NCBI GenBank assembly: GCA_900318085.1
Contig: ONJF01000003.1
Coordinates: forward strand, 1 to 64,000
From: an uncultured Bacteroidales bacterium
GTDB taxonomy: Bacteria > Bacteroidota > Bacteroidia > Bacteroidales > F082
Direction: 5' to 3'
Length of the DNA: 64,000 nt
A program made the translations under genes and the position numbers. The notes below the pieces were generated by a model. It did no database searches. It saw nothing but the letters and a program-made list of their open reading frames with translations, and was not told the origin of the DNA. Numbering within the stretch: position 1 is the stretch's first letter; each line of letters starts with the position of its first letter. Shown here one piece after another: positions 1-8,896 of this stretch.

Positions 1-3000
1 GTTGGTCGTAACAGTCCAAGGATAGGTGGGATCCACCTGCCAATCGAACTTGCTGAAGTCGCCAGTCTCGAAGTCTTCGATGATTTCTTCACCAGGCAGG
101 CCGCAGCCCCAGTACACCTTCACATAAGGTGATTCGGGATCCAGGCTGTCAGGATAGTACTCAGCGATAACCGTGCAGACGGGATCGAAGTTCTCATCCA
201 TGATGTAGTCGATCGGGCTGGTGGTCTGGTTGTAGGTGATCACGATAGGTTCACCCTGGACAGGCACATAGGCGGTCTGGTAGCCTTCCTTGGCGGCTTG
301 GCCGTCGTAACCAGGACCAGCGTACACAGCGCCGCTGTAGTAACCTTGGGCGTCGGTCGTGAAGTTGTAGGTGTGGTTCACACCAAACTCATCCGGGCCG
401 ACCATGGTGACGGTGGCACCAGCAATGCCGGTGGTGCCGTCCTGCTCGTAGACATGGCCGTTCACGTTGCCGTAGCCAGAGACCTTCACGGTGACTTCGT
501 TCGACGGGGCGCTCTCGCCTTCGTCGTACACGGCGGTGACATAGTAGGTGTAGCCTTCCATGTTGTAGGCCAAAGGACCATCGGTGTAGGTGCTCAGGTT
601 GATCTGGTTAACCGTAGTCTCGCCAACCTTCACACCGTCGCGGTAGATGAAGTAGTAACGATAGGTGCGGTCGACAACAGGAGTCCAGTTGAGGACAATC
701 TGCTCGTCGTTGAACACAGTCTCGTCAACCACAGTCAGGTTCTGCGGGATATTGAGATGGGTGGTGAAGCCCCAGATCGGGCTGCTCACGCCCTCTGGGC
801 AAGCGTCGTTGTTGAACTCGACGTGCCAGAAGTAGTTGGTGTTGTTCCACAGGTTGCGGACGGTGTAGCTATTGGCCATTTCGTTGCTGAAGCTGCCATC
901 CTCAGGATACATGATCGTCTGCGGGTGATTGGGATCCGGGTAGTAGGTGCTACCGAAGACCAGTCTCCAACCAGTGGCATATTCAGGAACCATCCAACGC
1001 AGGGTCACGCTAGCGGGTTCGAGGTCGTCGGCATCGTCGGCGGGCTCGGGGTTGAAGGCAAAGCCTTCGGCCTCGATGGCCGGGCAAGGCATCTCATCGA
1101 TGTTGATGTAAACGAAGAAGTTCTCCTCATTTTCACCACCATCAACTCTACCCTCTTCCACCTCTGCGGCAGAGGCAACCAAATAGTAGGTGCCAGCCGT
1201 CAGGCCAAGGTTGCTGATGACGGGACCAGCACTCACGCCTTCCATAGCGGGGCCTGGCGTAGGTGTAGGCGTAGGCGTTTCGCCACCACCGCTGGTAGCA
1301 CCAGTGATATTGATGTTGTCAATGGCGGTGCAATAGCCGTAGCCGTCGTAGCTCTCGAAGGCAATGTAGTAGGTGCCATTCAAGCTGCTCAGGTCGACAG
1401 TGGCCGTCGTCCAGCCGTCACTGGATGCATACATGAACGAAGTGTAAGTCCAAGGACCAGTGGGGCTAGTGCCGTATACAACCGAGAGGTCGTTAATATC
1501 GCCTGACCAATCAGGAGTGGAATAGGCAAAGCTCACAGAAGCAGCACTGCCGTCAAACTCCATAGCGGGAGAGACTAAATAGTCTGACTCGTAGTTGCCG
1601 TTACCATCTATGTAGAGCGAATAGTTGCCAGCATAAGCAGGAGCATGTCCCCAGAAGTCTTCGGTATCAACATACCAGCTTTCGCTAGAGCCATAGTACG
1701 TCCAACCCTCGGGCGGGAAGTTACCATCCTCGAAGTCAACGAGGTCACGGTTGCGGTCGCGGTTGCCGCCCTTAAACAGGATGTTGCCGCGAGCCGTGTT
1801 GCTGGTATACATGCTGTAGCTCGTGGTTTGGGCATTGTAAGGAGCGTTGTCGGTATAGGCATAGCTCATGGCGTTGAAGCCAGGGTTGGAGCATTGCCAC
1901 TGGATCGAGCTGCTCCAGCTGCCGTTGTTCATCTGAACCATCACGATCACGTTGCTCGTGCCGTCCCAAGCAAAGCTGCCTTGGTTGAGTACAAACTCGT
2001 TCTCGCCAACCACTTCTTGGTGGTTGCCTTGGTAGACGAGGGTCATGCCAGAGCCGAGGGGCGACATGGTGGAAACCTCATTGTCGCTCACATTGGCCAT
2101 CCAAATGCTGACGTTCTGGATGTTGTAGCCGTAGGTGCTGTTGCTGAACCAGCTCACGCTCGTCATAGGAGCGGTGGTGGCGCCAGCCTCAGCGAGTTCA
2201 GCAGCCGTGTAGATGGCCGTGCTCAAGCTGTAGTTGTAGAGGTAGTACATCGGGTTGTAGCCCGTGGTGCTGGTACTGGCGGGATCGCCAATCAGAGCCT
2301 CAAACGGGCTAGCGGCTGCGCCACTGCCAGAGGCACTCAAACCAGTGTAGTTGTTGGTAGCCATGGGGCCGCCTTCGCCGTAGAAGTCCTCGGTGTAGAG
2401 GGCCACCTTGCCGTTCTCGAGAGCATTCTCTTGACCATCACCTACATAGGCGCTGATGATCACATCGTTCTCAACCGTGAACTTGTAGACGCCGTCCTCG
2501 CCTTCCGGAATCTCGGGGAAAGGCAGGGTGTAGTCGTTGTGAAGCACGGTAGGCGTAATCTCGGCAGGAGCGCCCGCATAGGTGAAGCCCGGGTCAACGG
2601 TGCCAAGGTCATAAGCCAATTCAACCACATCCGGGATTTCGGGTTGATAGAGCTCAACCACGACAGGCCAGATGTGAGCGGCGCGGTCGCCTTCGGTGAT
2701 GGCAACGAACTGACGCTCGATGAGGCCAGCAGCGGTGGCGTTGGTGGCCATCGTCAGGTCGACATCGGCATTGAGAACCACCTGGAAGGGAAGCTCTTCG
2801 CCTTCAACGCTGAATATACCATCACTGGGCGTGAAGTCCAGAACGGTGATCGTGTAGGTCGGGCCCTCACTGTACATGGTGAACTGGAAGGGTTCCATCC
2901 AAGCGCCGACCGGACGGACACCCAGGTTCAGGCTGTCGACGATTTCGTTACCGTCGGCATTCACGTACTTCACGTGCAGCTTGTCCACGTAGATTTCAGC

Positions 3001-4107
3001 ATTGATCACGACATCTTCGCCAGCCATAGCGAGGCTATAGGGGTTGCTGTTACCCGTGAGCGTGCCAGAGCTGGCGGTGAAACCGTCCAGCATTTGGCTG
3101 CCCGTGTAGTTGAGGTCGAGGCTCAAGGTCTGGTTACCGTTCGTCACATAGACAGAACCGTCGCAGCTCAGACCCATGGTTTCGACGACGACACCCGTAG
3201 TGTTATTGTGGGCGCCGGCGAAATTCACCGTGACATCCTCACCACCGCTCACCGAATAAATATGTGAACCTTGGACGGTGCCGAAGGACTCGGTGTAGTA
3301 GCAGTTGGTGATGGTGATGTCGGTAGTGTTAGGGTTGGTAGAACCATAGGCCGCGAATCCACGGACAAAGGTGGCGGAAGGAGTAAGGTAATCAGCTTGT
3401 GCCGCACCAACACCCATGGTGATTTCTTTAGGAGCGAAGATGCAATTCTCGCATCTCGTCAAAGCATGACCGACAGCGGCCCATGAAGAATAGTTGCCTT
3501 GTGTCCAGCCCACAAAACCACCGCATCTGATGGTGGAAGGACCTAAAAGTCTGCCGGTGAAGACACTGTTCATAATGGTCAAATTACCATAGCTATCGCT
3601 GTCCACTTCGCCGACAAAACCACCGTGTATACCACGATCGCCACTGTATGTGGAGTTAATGGTCACATCGCTGACGCAGTTGGAGATGAGACAGTTAGCA
3701 TCGACATAAGCAACAAAGCCAGCAGCTTGCATATATGCCGTGGCGATGTCTCCCGTAACTTTCAGATTACGGATTTCAACATTCCTCGTTCTAACGAACG
3801 GGGCGCATTTGTCACCCGTAGCCGTGTAGTTCACGGTAATGGTCTTGTTGTTTCCATCAAAAATGCCAGAGAATGGATTTGAGGCGTTACCCGCCCACGT
3901 CGTGACAGCAATGTCGGATGTGAGCTTGAAGTACACTCCGCTGTAGGTGTTACCGTTTGCCACATCAGCGGCAAAGGTATTCCAGTCATCGGCATTCTGA
4001 ATGAGATAAGGACTCGATGATGTGCCGCTTCCGTTAAAAGCGAAAATCGACATTGGCACGAGAGCCAACACAAGCATCATCGCAAAAGAAAGTACTTTCT
4101 TTTTCAT
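1..4107 (-). CDS. Giant secreted surface/adhesin-like protein, 5' part only (C-terminus off the left edge)
   Basis: An open frame of 1369 codons runs from ATG at 4107 to the window edge with no stop; I read most of it codon by codon. A signal peptide ends near residue 23 (hydrophobic core, then SIFA). Residues ~25-260 carry GLUG-like repeats (NPFSGIFDGNNKTI; GGFVGEV; GGFVGW). The middle holds Ig-like modules. A cleaved-adhesin/choice-of-anchor-J type domain starts near residue 789 (VDFEDGNFPPEGW), followed by a TPTPTPTPGP linker (~945-950), fibronectin-III-like modules, a carboxypeptidase-regulatory-like domain (~1209 on, GNVNGHVYEQDGTTGIAGATV), and a second anchor-J-like domain (DFETGDFSKFDW) near residue 1341. 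This architecture is typical of large exported Bacteroidales proteins, often type IX cargo. The diagnostic C-terminal sorting domain lies outside the window, so the secretion route is inferred. I see no frameshift. Confidence 0.85.
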   Translation of the reverse strand, partial: MKKKVLSFAMMLVLALVPMSIFAFNGSGTSSSPYLIQNADDWNTFAADVANGNTYSGVYFKLTSDIAVTTWAGNASNPFSGIFDGNNKTITVNYTATGDKCAPFVRTRNVEIRNLKVTGDIATAYMQAAGFVAYVDANCLISNCVSDVTINSTYSGDRGIHGGFVGEVDSDSYGNLTIMNSVFTGRLLGPSTIRCGGFVGWTQGNYSSWAAVGHALTRCENCIFAPKEITMGVGAAQADYLTPSATFVRGFAAYGSTNPNTTDITITNCYYTESFGTVQGSHIYSVSGGEDVTVNFAGAHNNTTGVVVETMGLSCDGSVYVTNGNQTLSLDLNYTGSQMLDGFTASSGTLTGNSNPYSLAMAGEDVVINAEIYVDKLHVKYVNADGNEIVDSLNLGVRPVGAWMEPFQFTMYSEGPTYTITVLDFTPSDGIFSVEGEELPFQVVLNADVDLTMATNATAAGLIERQFVAITEGDRAAHIWPVVVELYQPEIPDVVELAYDLGTVDPGFTYAGAPAEITPTVLHNDYTLPFPEIPEGEDGVYKFTVENDVIISAYVGDGQENALENGKVALYTEDFYGEGGPMATNNYTGLSASGSGAAASPFEALIGDPASTSTTGYNPMYYLYNYSLSTAIYTAAELAEAGATTAPMTSVSWFSNSTYGYNIQNVSIWMANVSDNEVSTMSPLGSGMTLVYQGNHQEVVGENEFVLNQGSFAWDGTSNVIVMVQMNNGSWSSSIQWQCSNPGFNAMSYAYTDNAPYNAQTTSYSMYTSNTARGNILFKGGNRDRNRDLVDFEDGNFPPEGWTYYGSSESWYVDTEDFWGHAPAYAGNYSLYIDGNGNYESDYLVSPAMEFDGSAASVSFAYSTPDWSGDINDLSVVYGTSPTGPWTYTSFMYASSDGWTTATVDLSSLNGTYYIAFESYDGYGYCTAIDNINITGATSGGGETPTPTPTPGPAMEGVSAGPVISNLGLTAGTYYLVASAAEVEEGRVDGGENEENFFVYINIDEMPCPAIEAEGFAFNPEPADDADDLEPASVTLRWMVPEYATGWRLVFGSTYYPDPNHPQTIMYPEDGSFSNEMANSYTVRNLWNNTNYFWHVEFNNDACPEGVSSPIWGFTTHLNIPQNLTVVDETVFNDEQIVLNWTPVVDRTYRYYFIYRDGVKVGETTVNQINLSTYTDGPLAYNMEGYTYYVTAVYDEGESAPSNEVTVKVSGYGNVNGHVYEQDGTTGIAGATVTMVGPDEFGVNHTYNFTTDAQGYYSGAVYAGPGYDGQAAKEGYQTAYVPVQGEPIVITYNQTTSPIDYIMDENFDPVCTVIAEYYPDSLDPESPYVKVYWGCGLPGEEIIEDFETGDFSKFDWQVDPTYPWTVTTN

Positions 4108-4276
4108 AATGAATGAATTTGGTTAATAAATAAGTGAATTAAAGATTATAATCATCAAAAAGGAATTGTTGTCAACATTAATAAGACTCGCACGCGCGCA
4201 TATACCCTTAGTCAAAACAGTACCCTGACGATACATTTATTTTGGACTCGAAGGATAATGGAATGGTCGTTTTACA

Positions 4277-4306
4277 GAAAAAGACCGTGATCGGGCAACC
4301 ACGGTC
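4277..4306 (-). terminator. Rho-independent terminator after the XRE gene
   Basis: A 7-bp stem (GACCGTG/CACGGTC, 4283-4289 with 4300-4306) has a 10-nt loop and, read on the - strand, is followed at once by TTTTTC. It lies 39 bp past the stop of the small XRE gene and isolates it from the surface-protein gene. Confidence 0.75.
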
Positions 4307-4345
4307 CATAAAACGAACCTATTAATTCATTTTGATGAAGAGTAA

Positions 4346-4564
4346 TCATAACTCCTCATAGCAGTCTTTCAAGAAATTATGGTTGAGCACTTCGGAAATC
4401 TTCATCAATTGCGCCAAATCGATACTCTTACGCTTGAACATCTTGTAGACATTCGATTTCTCACAATAGATTCCCTTGGCAAACCAGTTGACAGTACGTC
4501 CTTGATAGTTGAGCTCTTGCTGGATCAAGCTGCCAATGTGCACGTCTTTCATTACAAATTGCAT
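4346..4564 (-). CDS. Small XRE-like helix-turn-helix protein (72 aa)
   Basis: This 72-residue protein reads as a single helix-turn-helix unit: residues ~25-60 (VNWFAKGIYCEKSNVYKMFK) fit the recognition-helix region of stand-alone XRE-like proteins common in Bacteroidota. It has no other domain. The ATG at 4564 is used; an in-frame ATG at 4552 (MKDVHIG) is an equally good start. A TAATTTTG box (4588-4595) lies upstream and a strong terminator lies downstream, so it is monocistronic. It sits alone between the giant surface protein and the TPR protein. Its target is unknown; DNA binding is inferred from the fold only. Confidence 0.7.
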   Translation of the reverse strand: MQFVMKDVHIGSLIQQELNYQGRTVNWFAKGIYCEKSNVYKMFKRKSIDLAQLMKISEVLNHNFLKDCYEEL

Positions 4565-4587
4565 AACTGTTGGCTTTTAAAATCGAG

Positions 4588-4595
4588 CAAAATTA
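4588..4595 (-). promoter_or_regulatory. Bacteroidota -7 box for the XRE gene
   Basis: TAATTTTG on the - strand matches the Bacteroidota TAnnTTTG element, 24 bp before the ATG at 4564. No convincing -33 TTTG was found. Confidence 0.45.
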
Positions 4596-4766
4596 AATGG
4601 ACGACAAAAAACACAGAAAAAACGCAAAAAAAAGTCAATCAAACAATATCAAATTAACAAATAATTAAAAAATTGATTAACAATTATTTAACCTTTTTAT
4701 CAATAGCAATCAAAGTCCAGTCAGGAATTTTGATTAAAAATAGCAAATAATAAAACAAATTACTGG

Positions 4767-6572
4767 TTACCAATCTTTTAAGAAACCATGAAGGACAATT
4801 TGTAGACTCGACTTATTATTGAAGATTTCGTGCAATTTGAGCGACCGGGTCCACACCGCCTGATAGGTCTTACCCGTCAAAGCGGCCGCCTGAACCTCCG
4901 TAATGCCCAGGATGTAAAGACAACAATATTGCACATCGGAACGCTTGAGACGCGGGAACATCTCGATGATACGAACAGAGAACTTGGGGAACACGGCATC
5001 CACCGCGTTGACAAGCATAGTCAGCTGGTTGTCCGACAACTTCAGTTCAGGATAGTCGTTGAATGCCTTCACATTGGCTTCTTTCACTTTAAGGATGCGC
5101 TTGCAGACGGGCACTTCGTACAGCGCTTCCAGCTTCTTGTCGAAAGGCAAGGTCTGGAAGTCGGGATTGGTGACCACTTTCTCCAATTTCGATTCCAACT
5201 CCTTAATCATTTCCTCTTTCTGCTGGGAGTCGCTCTTAACCTCTTCTATCTCGCCTTCCAAGGCTGCCCTGATTTGTTCACGAGCCTCAATCTCACGCTT
5301 GTGGCGGCGCTTACGCATCTCCAGAAGGAAAATCACAATGCCCAGACAAACCATGAGATTCGCCACAATACACAAGGTGAAAAACAAGAGGTCCTTTCGG
5401 CGCATGTCAATACTATCCGACTTGTAGGACTCAAACAACATGACCATCTTGGTACGGTCTCCGCTTCGGGCAAACTGCTTCTGGTAAGCCTCTGCCAAGA
5501 GGTCACCATATCGAGCGGCCTTTTCAGAATCTCCCAAAATGTTGGAAATCTGCACGATGGCACAATACGACTTAAGGGTTTGACGCGGAAGCAAAGGATA
5601 GCTACGCTCATAGTAGAACAAGGCAGAGTCAAATTCACGGTTTTGAGCGTAAAAATATCCGAGCGAAAACCTCACTTGACGCTTCAGCCGCTCGTCCTCC
5701 GACTGCACCAAGGCGTGACGCAACAAGGCCAAGGCAGCATCTTTCTCATCTACATTATACAAATCTAAGGCACGGTGAATGACGCTACTGAAATTCTGGT
5801 AGACGTTATCGGTCTTCAACAAGGCATGGATGCTGTCCGATTTCTGGTAATACACAAGCGAGTTCACTCGGTCGCCTTGAGCCAATATCACATCACCCAT
5901 CAGTTCAAAATTCGAGGCCACACCTTTCGTGAAACCTTCACGCGTAAAACTCTTACTCGACCGATCCAAACACTCCAACGCGGCATCCCACCCGTCATAA
6001 TTATACAGGAACCAAGCCAAACGGTCATATATCAAAGCAGAAAAATGCTCATAATCATGATTATCCGTATCAGTAAAGAAAACCGTCCTCTCCCCTTTCA
6101 AGCCTTCAACAATCCACAGTGCATTGAGATAGTCGGTAAAAGCCTGGATGGGCTTCTGAAACTTAATATCCTCGACAACCGCCTTGAAATAATAGGCCCT
6201 CGCCTTCTGGAAACTCAATCGTGGCTCACGCCGGGAATACTCGCGGTTCGGCATCAAAGAGTCATAGAAACGAAAAGCCTCCATGGCTCCATCATCATGC
6301 TCGGAAAGCCTAAAGTTCTTATACCGAATCTCAACATCCAAGATCTGGTATTCCGACAACAGGTACTTCGATTGCCTACGCAATGCCTCCTGATCCAATG
6401 TGTCGGCAATAGACTGGAAAATGGCAAAAGCACTGTCGGGCGCAAAATCCTTCAAGGCATACACCTCGCCGAATACAGGCCAACGCTCAATCAAAGTTTG
6501 ATAATCCGTGTGTTTCTTGCATCCAGCGGCCATCAATCCAATCAAAAATAATAAAAGTAAGGCTCTCTTCAT
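4767..6572 (-). CDS. TPR-repeat membrane protein with coiled coil and putative C-terminal regulatory domain (601 aa)
   Basis: The N-terminus is lipoprotein-like (hydrophobic core, then MAAGC). Residues ~25-385 are helical TPR-type repeats (for example ALFYYERSYPLLP). A transmembrane segment follows at ~393-415, then a charged coiled coil (~416-465). The C-terminal ~110 residues contain ITEVQAAALTGKTYQAVWTR, which resembles the LuxR-like helix-turn-helix end of a Bacteroidales family annotated as TPR-containing regulators. The layout suggests that the TPR part senses something in the periplasm and the C-terminus acts in the cytoplasm. A lipid anchor plus a transmembrane helix is odd, and the lipobox could simply be a signal anchor. 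The gene is alone, with its own TATCTTTG box. Its target is unknown. Confidence 0.75.
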   Translation of the reverse strand: MKRALLLLFLIGLMAAGCKKHTDYQTLIERWPVFGEVYALKDFAPDSAFAIFQSIADTLDQEALRRQSKYLLSEYQILDVEIRYKNFRLSEHDDGAMEAFRFYDSLMPNREYSRREPRLSFQKARAYYFKAVVEDIKFQKPIQAFTDYLNALWIVEGLKGERTVFFTDTDNHDYEHFSALIYDRLAWFLYNYDGWDAALECLDRSSKSFTREGFTKGVASNFELMGDVILAQGDRVNSLVYYQKSDSIHALLKTDNVYQNFSSVIHRALDLYNVDEKDAALALLRHALVQSEDERLKRQVRFSLGYFYAQNREFDSALFYYERSYPLLPRQTLKSYCAIVQISNILGDSEKAARYGDLLAEAYQKQFARSGDRTKMVMLFESYKSDSIDMRRKDLLFFTLCIVANLMVCLGIVIFLLEMRKRRHKREIEAREQIRAALEGEIEEVKSDSQQKEEMIKELESKLEKVVTNPDFQTLPFDKKLEALYEVPVCKRILKVKEANVKAFNDYPELKLSDNQLTMLVNAVDAVFPKFSVRIIEMFPRLKRSDVQYCCLYILGITEVQAAALTGKTYQAVWTRSLKLHEIFNNKSSLQIVLHGFLKDW

Positions 6573-6596
6573 ATCACAAAATCAAAATGTTAGCGG

Positions 6597-6604
6597 CAAA
6601 GATA
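6597..6604 (-). promoter_or_regulatory. -7 box for the TPR gene
   Basis: TATCTTTG on the - strand is an exact TAnnTTTG match, 24 bp before the ATG at 6572. Confidence 0.55.
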
Positions 6605-6633
6605 GAAAAAGAACCATTTGCGGAAATAAAATC

Positions 6634-6684
6634 AAAAGAAAAACGCTCGATAGTGGAATAATATTCCAAAATCAAGCGTTTTTT
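6634..6684 (-). terminator. Terminator after the NfeD/SPFH pair
   Basis: The outer stem pairs 6639-6651 with 6671-6683 (13 bp with one G-U pair). It encloses a second perfect hairpin, TGGAATA/TATTCCA (6654-6668). T-runs flank both sides, so it could work in both directions. It lies 22 bp past the SPFH gene stop. Confidence 0.7.
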
Positions 6685-6705
6685 GGATGCAAAATGATGG
6701 ATTGG

Positions 6706-7662
6706 CTACTTGCCAAGCAGTTCCTTGATGCCACCCAGCGAGCCGAGCAGGTTGGAGGCCTCATAGGGCAGATAGACGGTCTTGTTCTGCTGACCGCCAG
6801 CCACTTCTTTCAAAGTCTCGATATATTTCACGGCAAGCAGGTAGTTCACCGGGTCGGCACCACGGTCGGCGACGGCCTCGGCCACATTGCGGATAGCCGC
6901 GGCTTCGGCTTCGGCCTGCAGCACCTTGGCGCGTGCCTCACCTTCTGCCTTCAGGATATTGGCCTGCTTCTCAGCCTCGGCAGCGTTGATCTCGGCCTGT
7001 TTCTCACCTTCCGAGTTCAAGATCTGGGCTTGCTTCTCACCTTCAGCTTTCAGAATCTCGGCACGACGGTTACGTTCAGCCTGCATCTGCAGTTCCATGG
7101 TGCGACGGATACTCTCGGGTGGCGTGATATCCTGCAATTCAACACGATTCACCTTCACACCCCATTTGTTGGTGGCATCGTCAAGCACATTGCGGAGCTT
7201 CGAGTTGATGGTATCACGCGAGGTCAGCGTCTCGTCGAGCTCCATCTCACCCACCACATTACGCAAGGTGGTCTGCGTCAGCTTCTCGATAGCCACGGGA
7301 AGGTTCTGGATTTCATAAGCGGCCTTCATCGGGTCCACAATCTGGAAATAGAGCAAGGCGTTGATTTCGGTCATCACATTGTCTTTGGTGATCACGCTTT
7401 GCTTGTCGAAGTCATACACCTGCTCACGCATGTCGATGCGGTTGGCGCGATACAGCCTGCCATTCTGTTGGCGCGCGATGACTTCCTTGGCCTGCTCGAT
7501 GATGGGCAAAATGATGTTGATGCCCGCGTTCAAAGTACGGTTGTACTTACCTAAACGTTCCACAATCATGGTCTCCGACTGCGAAACAATCTTGATGCCC
7601 CTGAGGATGTAAATCACGACGAGGACACCCAATACGATTAGAACGATGTTTAATACACTCAT
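6706..7662 (-). CDS. SPFH/Band 7 membrane protein (QmcA/stomatin-like, 318 aa)
   Basis: An N-terminal membrane anchor (residues ~3-22, VLNIVLIVLGVLVVIYILRG) precedes an SPFH core beginning near residue 24 (IVSQSETMIVERLGKYNRTL). This is followed by a long Ala/Glu/Lys-rich coiled-coil stretch (~185-250) built from near-repeats such as AEGEKQAQILNSEGEKQAEI. SPFH proteins form ring-shaped oligomers that organise membrane microdomains. The NfeD gene is 125 bp upstream on the same strand, the usual genomic partner of this family, so the two probably act together. Length and start are normal. The exact subfamily name is uncertain. Confidence 0.92.
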   Translation of the reverse strand: MSVLNIVLIVLGVLVVIYILRGIKIVSQSETMIVERLGKYNRTLNAGINIILPIIEQAKEVIARQQNGRLYRANRIDMREQVYDFDKQSVITKDNVMTEINALLYFQIVDPMKAAYEIQNLPVAIEKLTQTTLRNVVGEMELDETLTSRDTINSKLRNVLDDATNKWGVKVNRVELQDITPPESIRRTMELQMQAERNRRAEILKAEGEKQAQILNSEGEKQAEINAAEAEKQANILKAEGEARAKVLQAEAEAAAIRNVAEAVADRGADPVNYLLAVKYIETLKEVAGGQQNKTVYLPYEASNLLGSLGGIKELLGK

Positions 7663-7738
7663 AATGATAGTAGTTTATAAGGAATTTCAATAACAAACTG
7701 TGTATATCTTGTCGAAGTACCGGTTCTTTTAAGATTGG

Positions 7739-7772
7739 CCCTTCGACGGGCTCAGGGGCCTTAGCCCCTTGA
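7739..7772. repeat. REP-like short palindromic element between nfeD and the SPFH gene
   Basis: The stretch contains CCCTTCGACGGGCTCAGGGG followed by the hairpin AGGGGC-CTTA-GCCCCT (7754-7769). The CTTCGAC-GGCTCAGG core resembles a short repeat widely scattered between genes in Bacteroidota. Only this copy is in the window, so the repeat call rests on recognition rather than on copies seen here. Confidence 0.45.
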
Positions 7773-7787
7773 CTTAGCGACACGACA

Positions 7788-8225
7788 TTACCCGTTGCAT
7801 TTTCTCACCGTCACGATGATGCTGTCGAGCTTGACAATTTCAACATTGGTGCCTTTCTCAATGACGGCACCGTCTTCCGACACTGCTTTCCAGTCGTCGC
7901 CATCGATGGCCACACGGCCAGTATGCTGCTCGCCATCAATACGTTCCGAGACCACACCCTTGCGCCCAATGATAGCTTCGGCGTTGGTTTTCACGTCTTT
8001 CGACTTCTTGTCCAGGAAGCGTAACACGACAGGCCTCAAGAAGATGAAAGCCAACAAGGAGACAACTACGAACACGATGACTTGCCAGGTCAGGCTACCG
8101 CCCAAACCCGACACCAAAGCCGAGAAGGCGGCTCCGATGGCAAAGCAGATGACGCCAAAACCGGCAGTCATAATCTCGAGAATCACCAATACGATGGCGG
8201 CAATAAGCCAATAATAGTATTCCAT
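7788..8225 (-). CDS. nfeD: NfeD-family membrane protein (145 aa)
   Basis: The N-terminal half has about three hydrophobic helices (YYWLIAAIVLVILEIMTAGF; VICFAIGAAFSALVSGLG; WQVIVFVVVSLLAFIFLRPV). The C-terminal half is a small OB-fold beta domain (AIIGRKGVVSERIDGEQHTG through VKLDSIIVTVRK). This is the short NfeD type, without a protease domain, that pairs with SPFH proteins. I start at ATG 8225: the frame stays open to 8438, but that extension has no membrane-protein character and crosses a terminator and a TATCTTTG box. It is co-transcribed with the SPFH gene downstream. Confidence 0.9.
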   Translation of the reverse strand: MEYYYWLIAAIVLVILEIMTAGFGVICFAIGAAFSALVSGLGGSLTWQVIVFVVVSLLAFIFLRPVVLRFLDKKSKDVKTNAEAIIGRKGVVSERIDGEQHTGRVAIDGDDWKAVSEDGAVIEKGTNVEIVKLDSIIVTVRKCNG

Positions 8226-8247
8226 AATGAATATGTTTTGATTATGC

Positions 8248-8255
8248 AAAGATAC
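8248..8255 (-). promoter_or_regulatory. -7 box for nfeD-SPFH
   Basis: TATCTTTG on the - strand, 22 bp before the nfeD ATG and just past the upstream terminator. Confidence 0.55.
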
Positions 8256-8272
8256 TAGTTTTTCATCAAACA

Positions 8273-8300
8273 AAAAAGGTTGCAACCTTGCAACCTTTTC
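8273..8300 (-). terminator. Rho-independent terminator of the glycogen operon
   Basis: A perfect 12-bp stem, AAAAGGTTGCAA (8275-8286) with TTGCAACCTTTT (8289-8300), has a 2-nt loop and is followed by a T-run on the - strand. It lies 11 bp past the last stop of the glycogen operon. Confidence 0.85.
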
Positions 8301-8311
8301 CTTTTTTGATT

Positions 8312-8896
8312 TTAAATCCACTTGACCAGCGGGAAGTCCTGACGATGCGGCAACATCTTGTTGGTGGGATACACACGGAAGGTGAAATCGTACACTCCAG
8401 CATGCTTGATCGGCACCTTGATGTAATACTTCACCCAACCGTCGCCCGAGTCGACAAGCTTCATCTTCTCCACGGCCGTGATGTCGACCTCCATGTCGTT
8501 GTTCTTTTTACCGAAGAGCAACTCAATGGCGATGTCGCCTGGATCGAGGTCGGGCGTGAGCAGCGTAATCTCCGCGATGAACTGTTCGCCGAAGGTCAAA
8601 GGACGCACATTGGTGTCGGGCAAGATGAGTGACTTCACCTCCACCTTGTCCCAGTTGTTGCGTACCCGCGTCTTCCAAGCGTTGATCTCGAAGGCCTTCT
8701 GATAACGGTTGGCACGCATCCAGTGGGTCCTTTCGATCAACTTGTTGTAGTACCTCTCGAAGTAGTCGTCCATCATACGCTTCATGGTGAAGCAGGGCGA
8801 AATCTCGTTGAGGCATTTCTTCATGGCCGCCACCCAACCCGTGGGCACTTCATGCACATTGCGGGCATAGTAGAGCGGAACAATCTCATTTTCAAT
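8312..8896 (-). pseudogene. Detached C-terminal end of the alpha-glucan phosphorylase (frameshifted)
   Basis: From about 8893 down to the stop at 8312, a different frame continues the phosphorylase with ENEIVPLYYARN and then about 190 residues of its C-terminal domain, including SPCFTMKRMMDDYFERYYNK. The frame could formally start at ATG 8986, but those first ~31 residues are a shadow of the upstream phosphorylase frame. Family members normally have roughly twenty more residues between the KRTY and ENEI segments. Here the two segments nearly touch and are out of phase, so this looks like a short out-of-frame deletion rather than a single-base slip. It could be a real mutation or an assembly error. 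Confidence 0.8.

Noticed and set aside
298..3267. Long + strand ORFs (298-1506, 1645-3267) over the giant surface protein
   Set aside because: The - strand frame encodes coherent adhesin-type domains with a signal peptide; the + frames are repetitive Val/Gly/His-rich text without domains.
7547..7783. 78-codon - strand ORF across the nfeD-SPFH gap
   Set aside because: It reads the REP-like element and the start of the SPFH gene in another frame; no protein-like signal.
8226..8438. NfeD extended to 8438
   Set aside because: The extension crosses a strong terminator and a promoter box and overlaps the 3' end of the phosphorylase in another frame.
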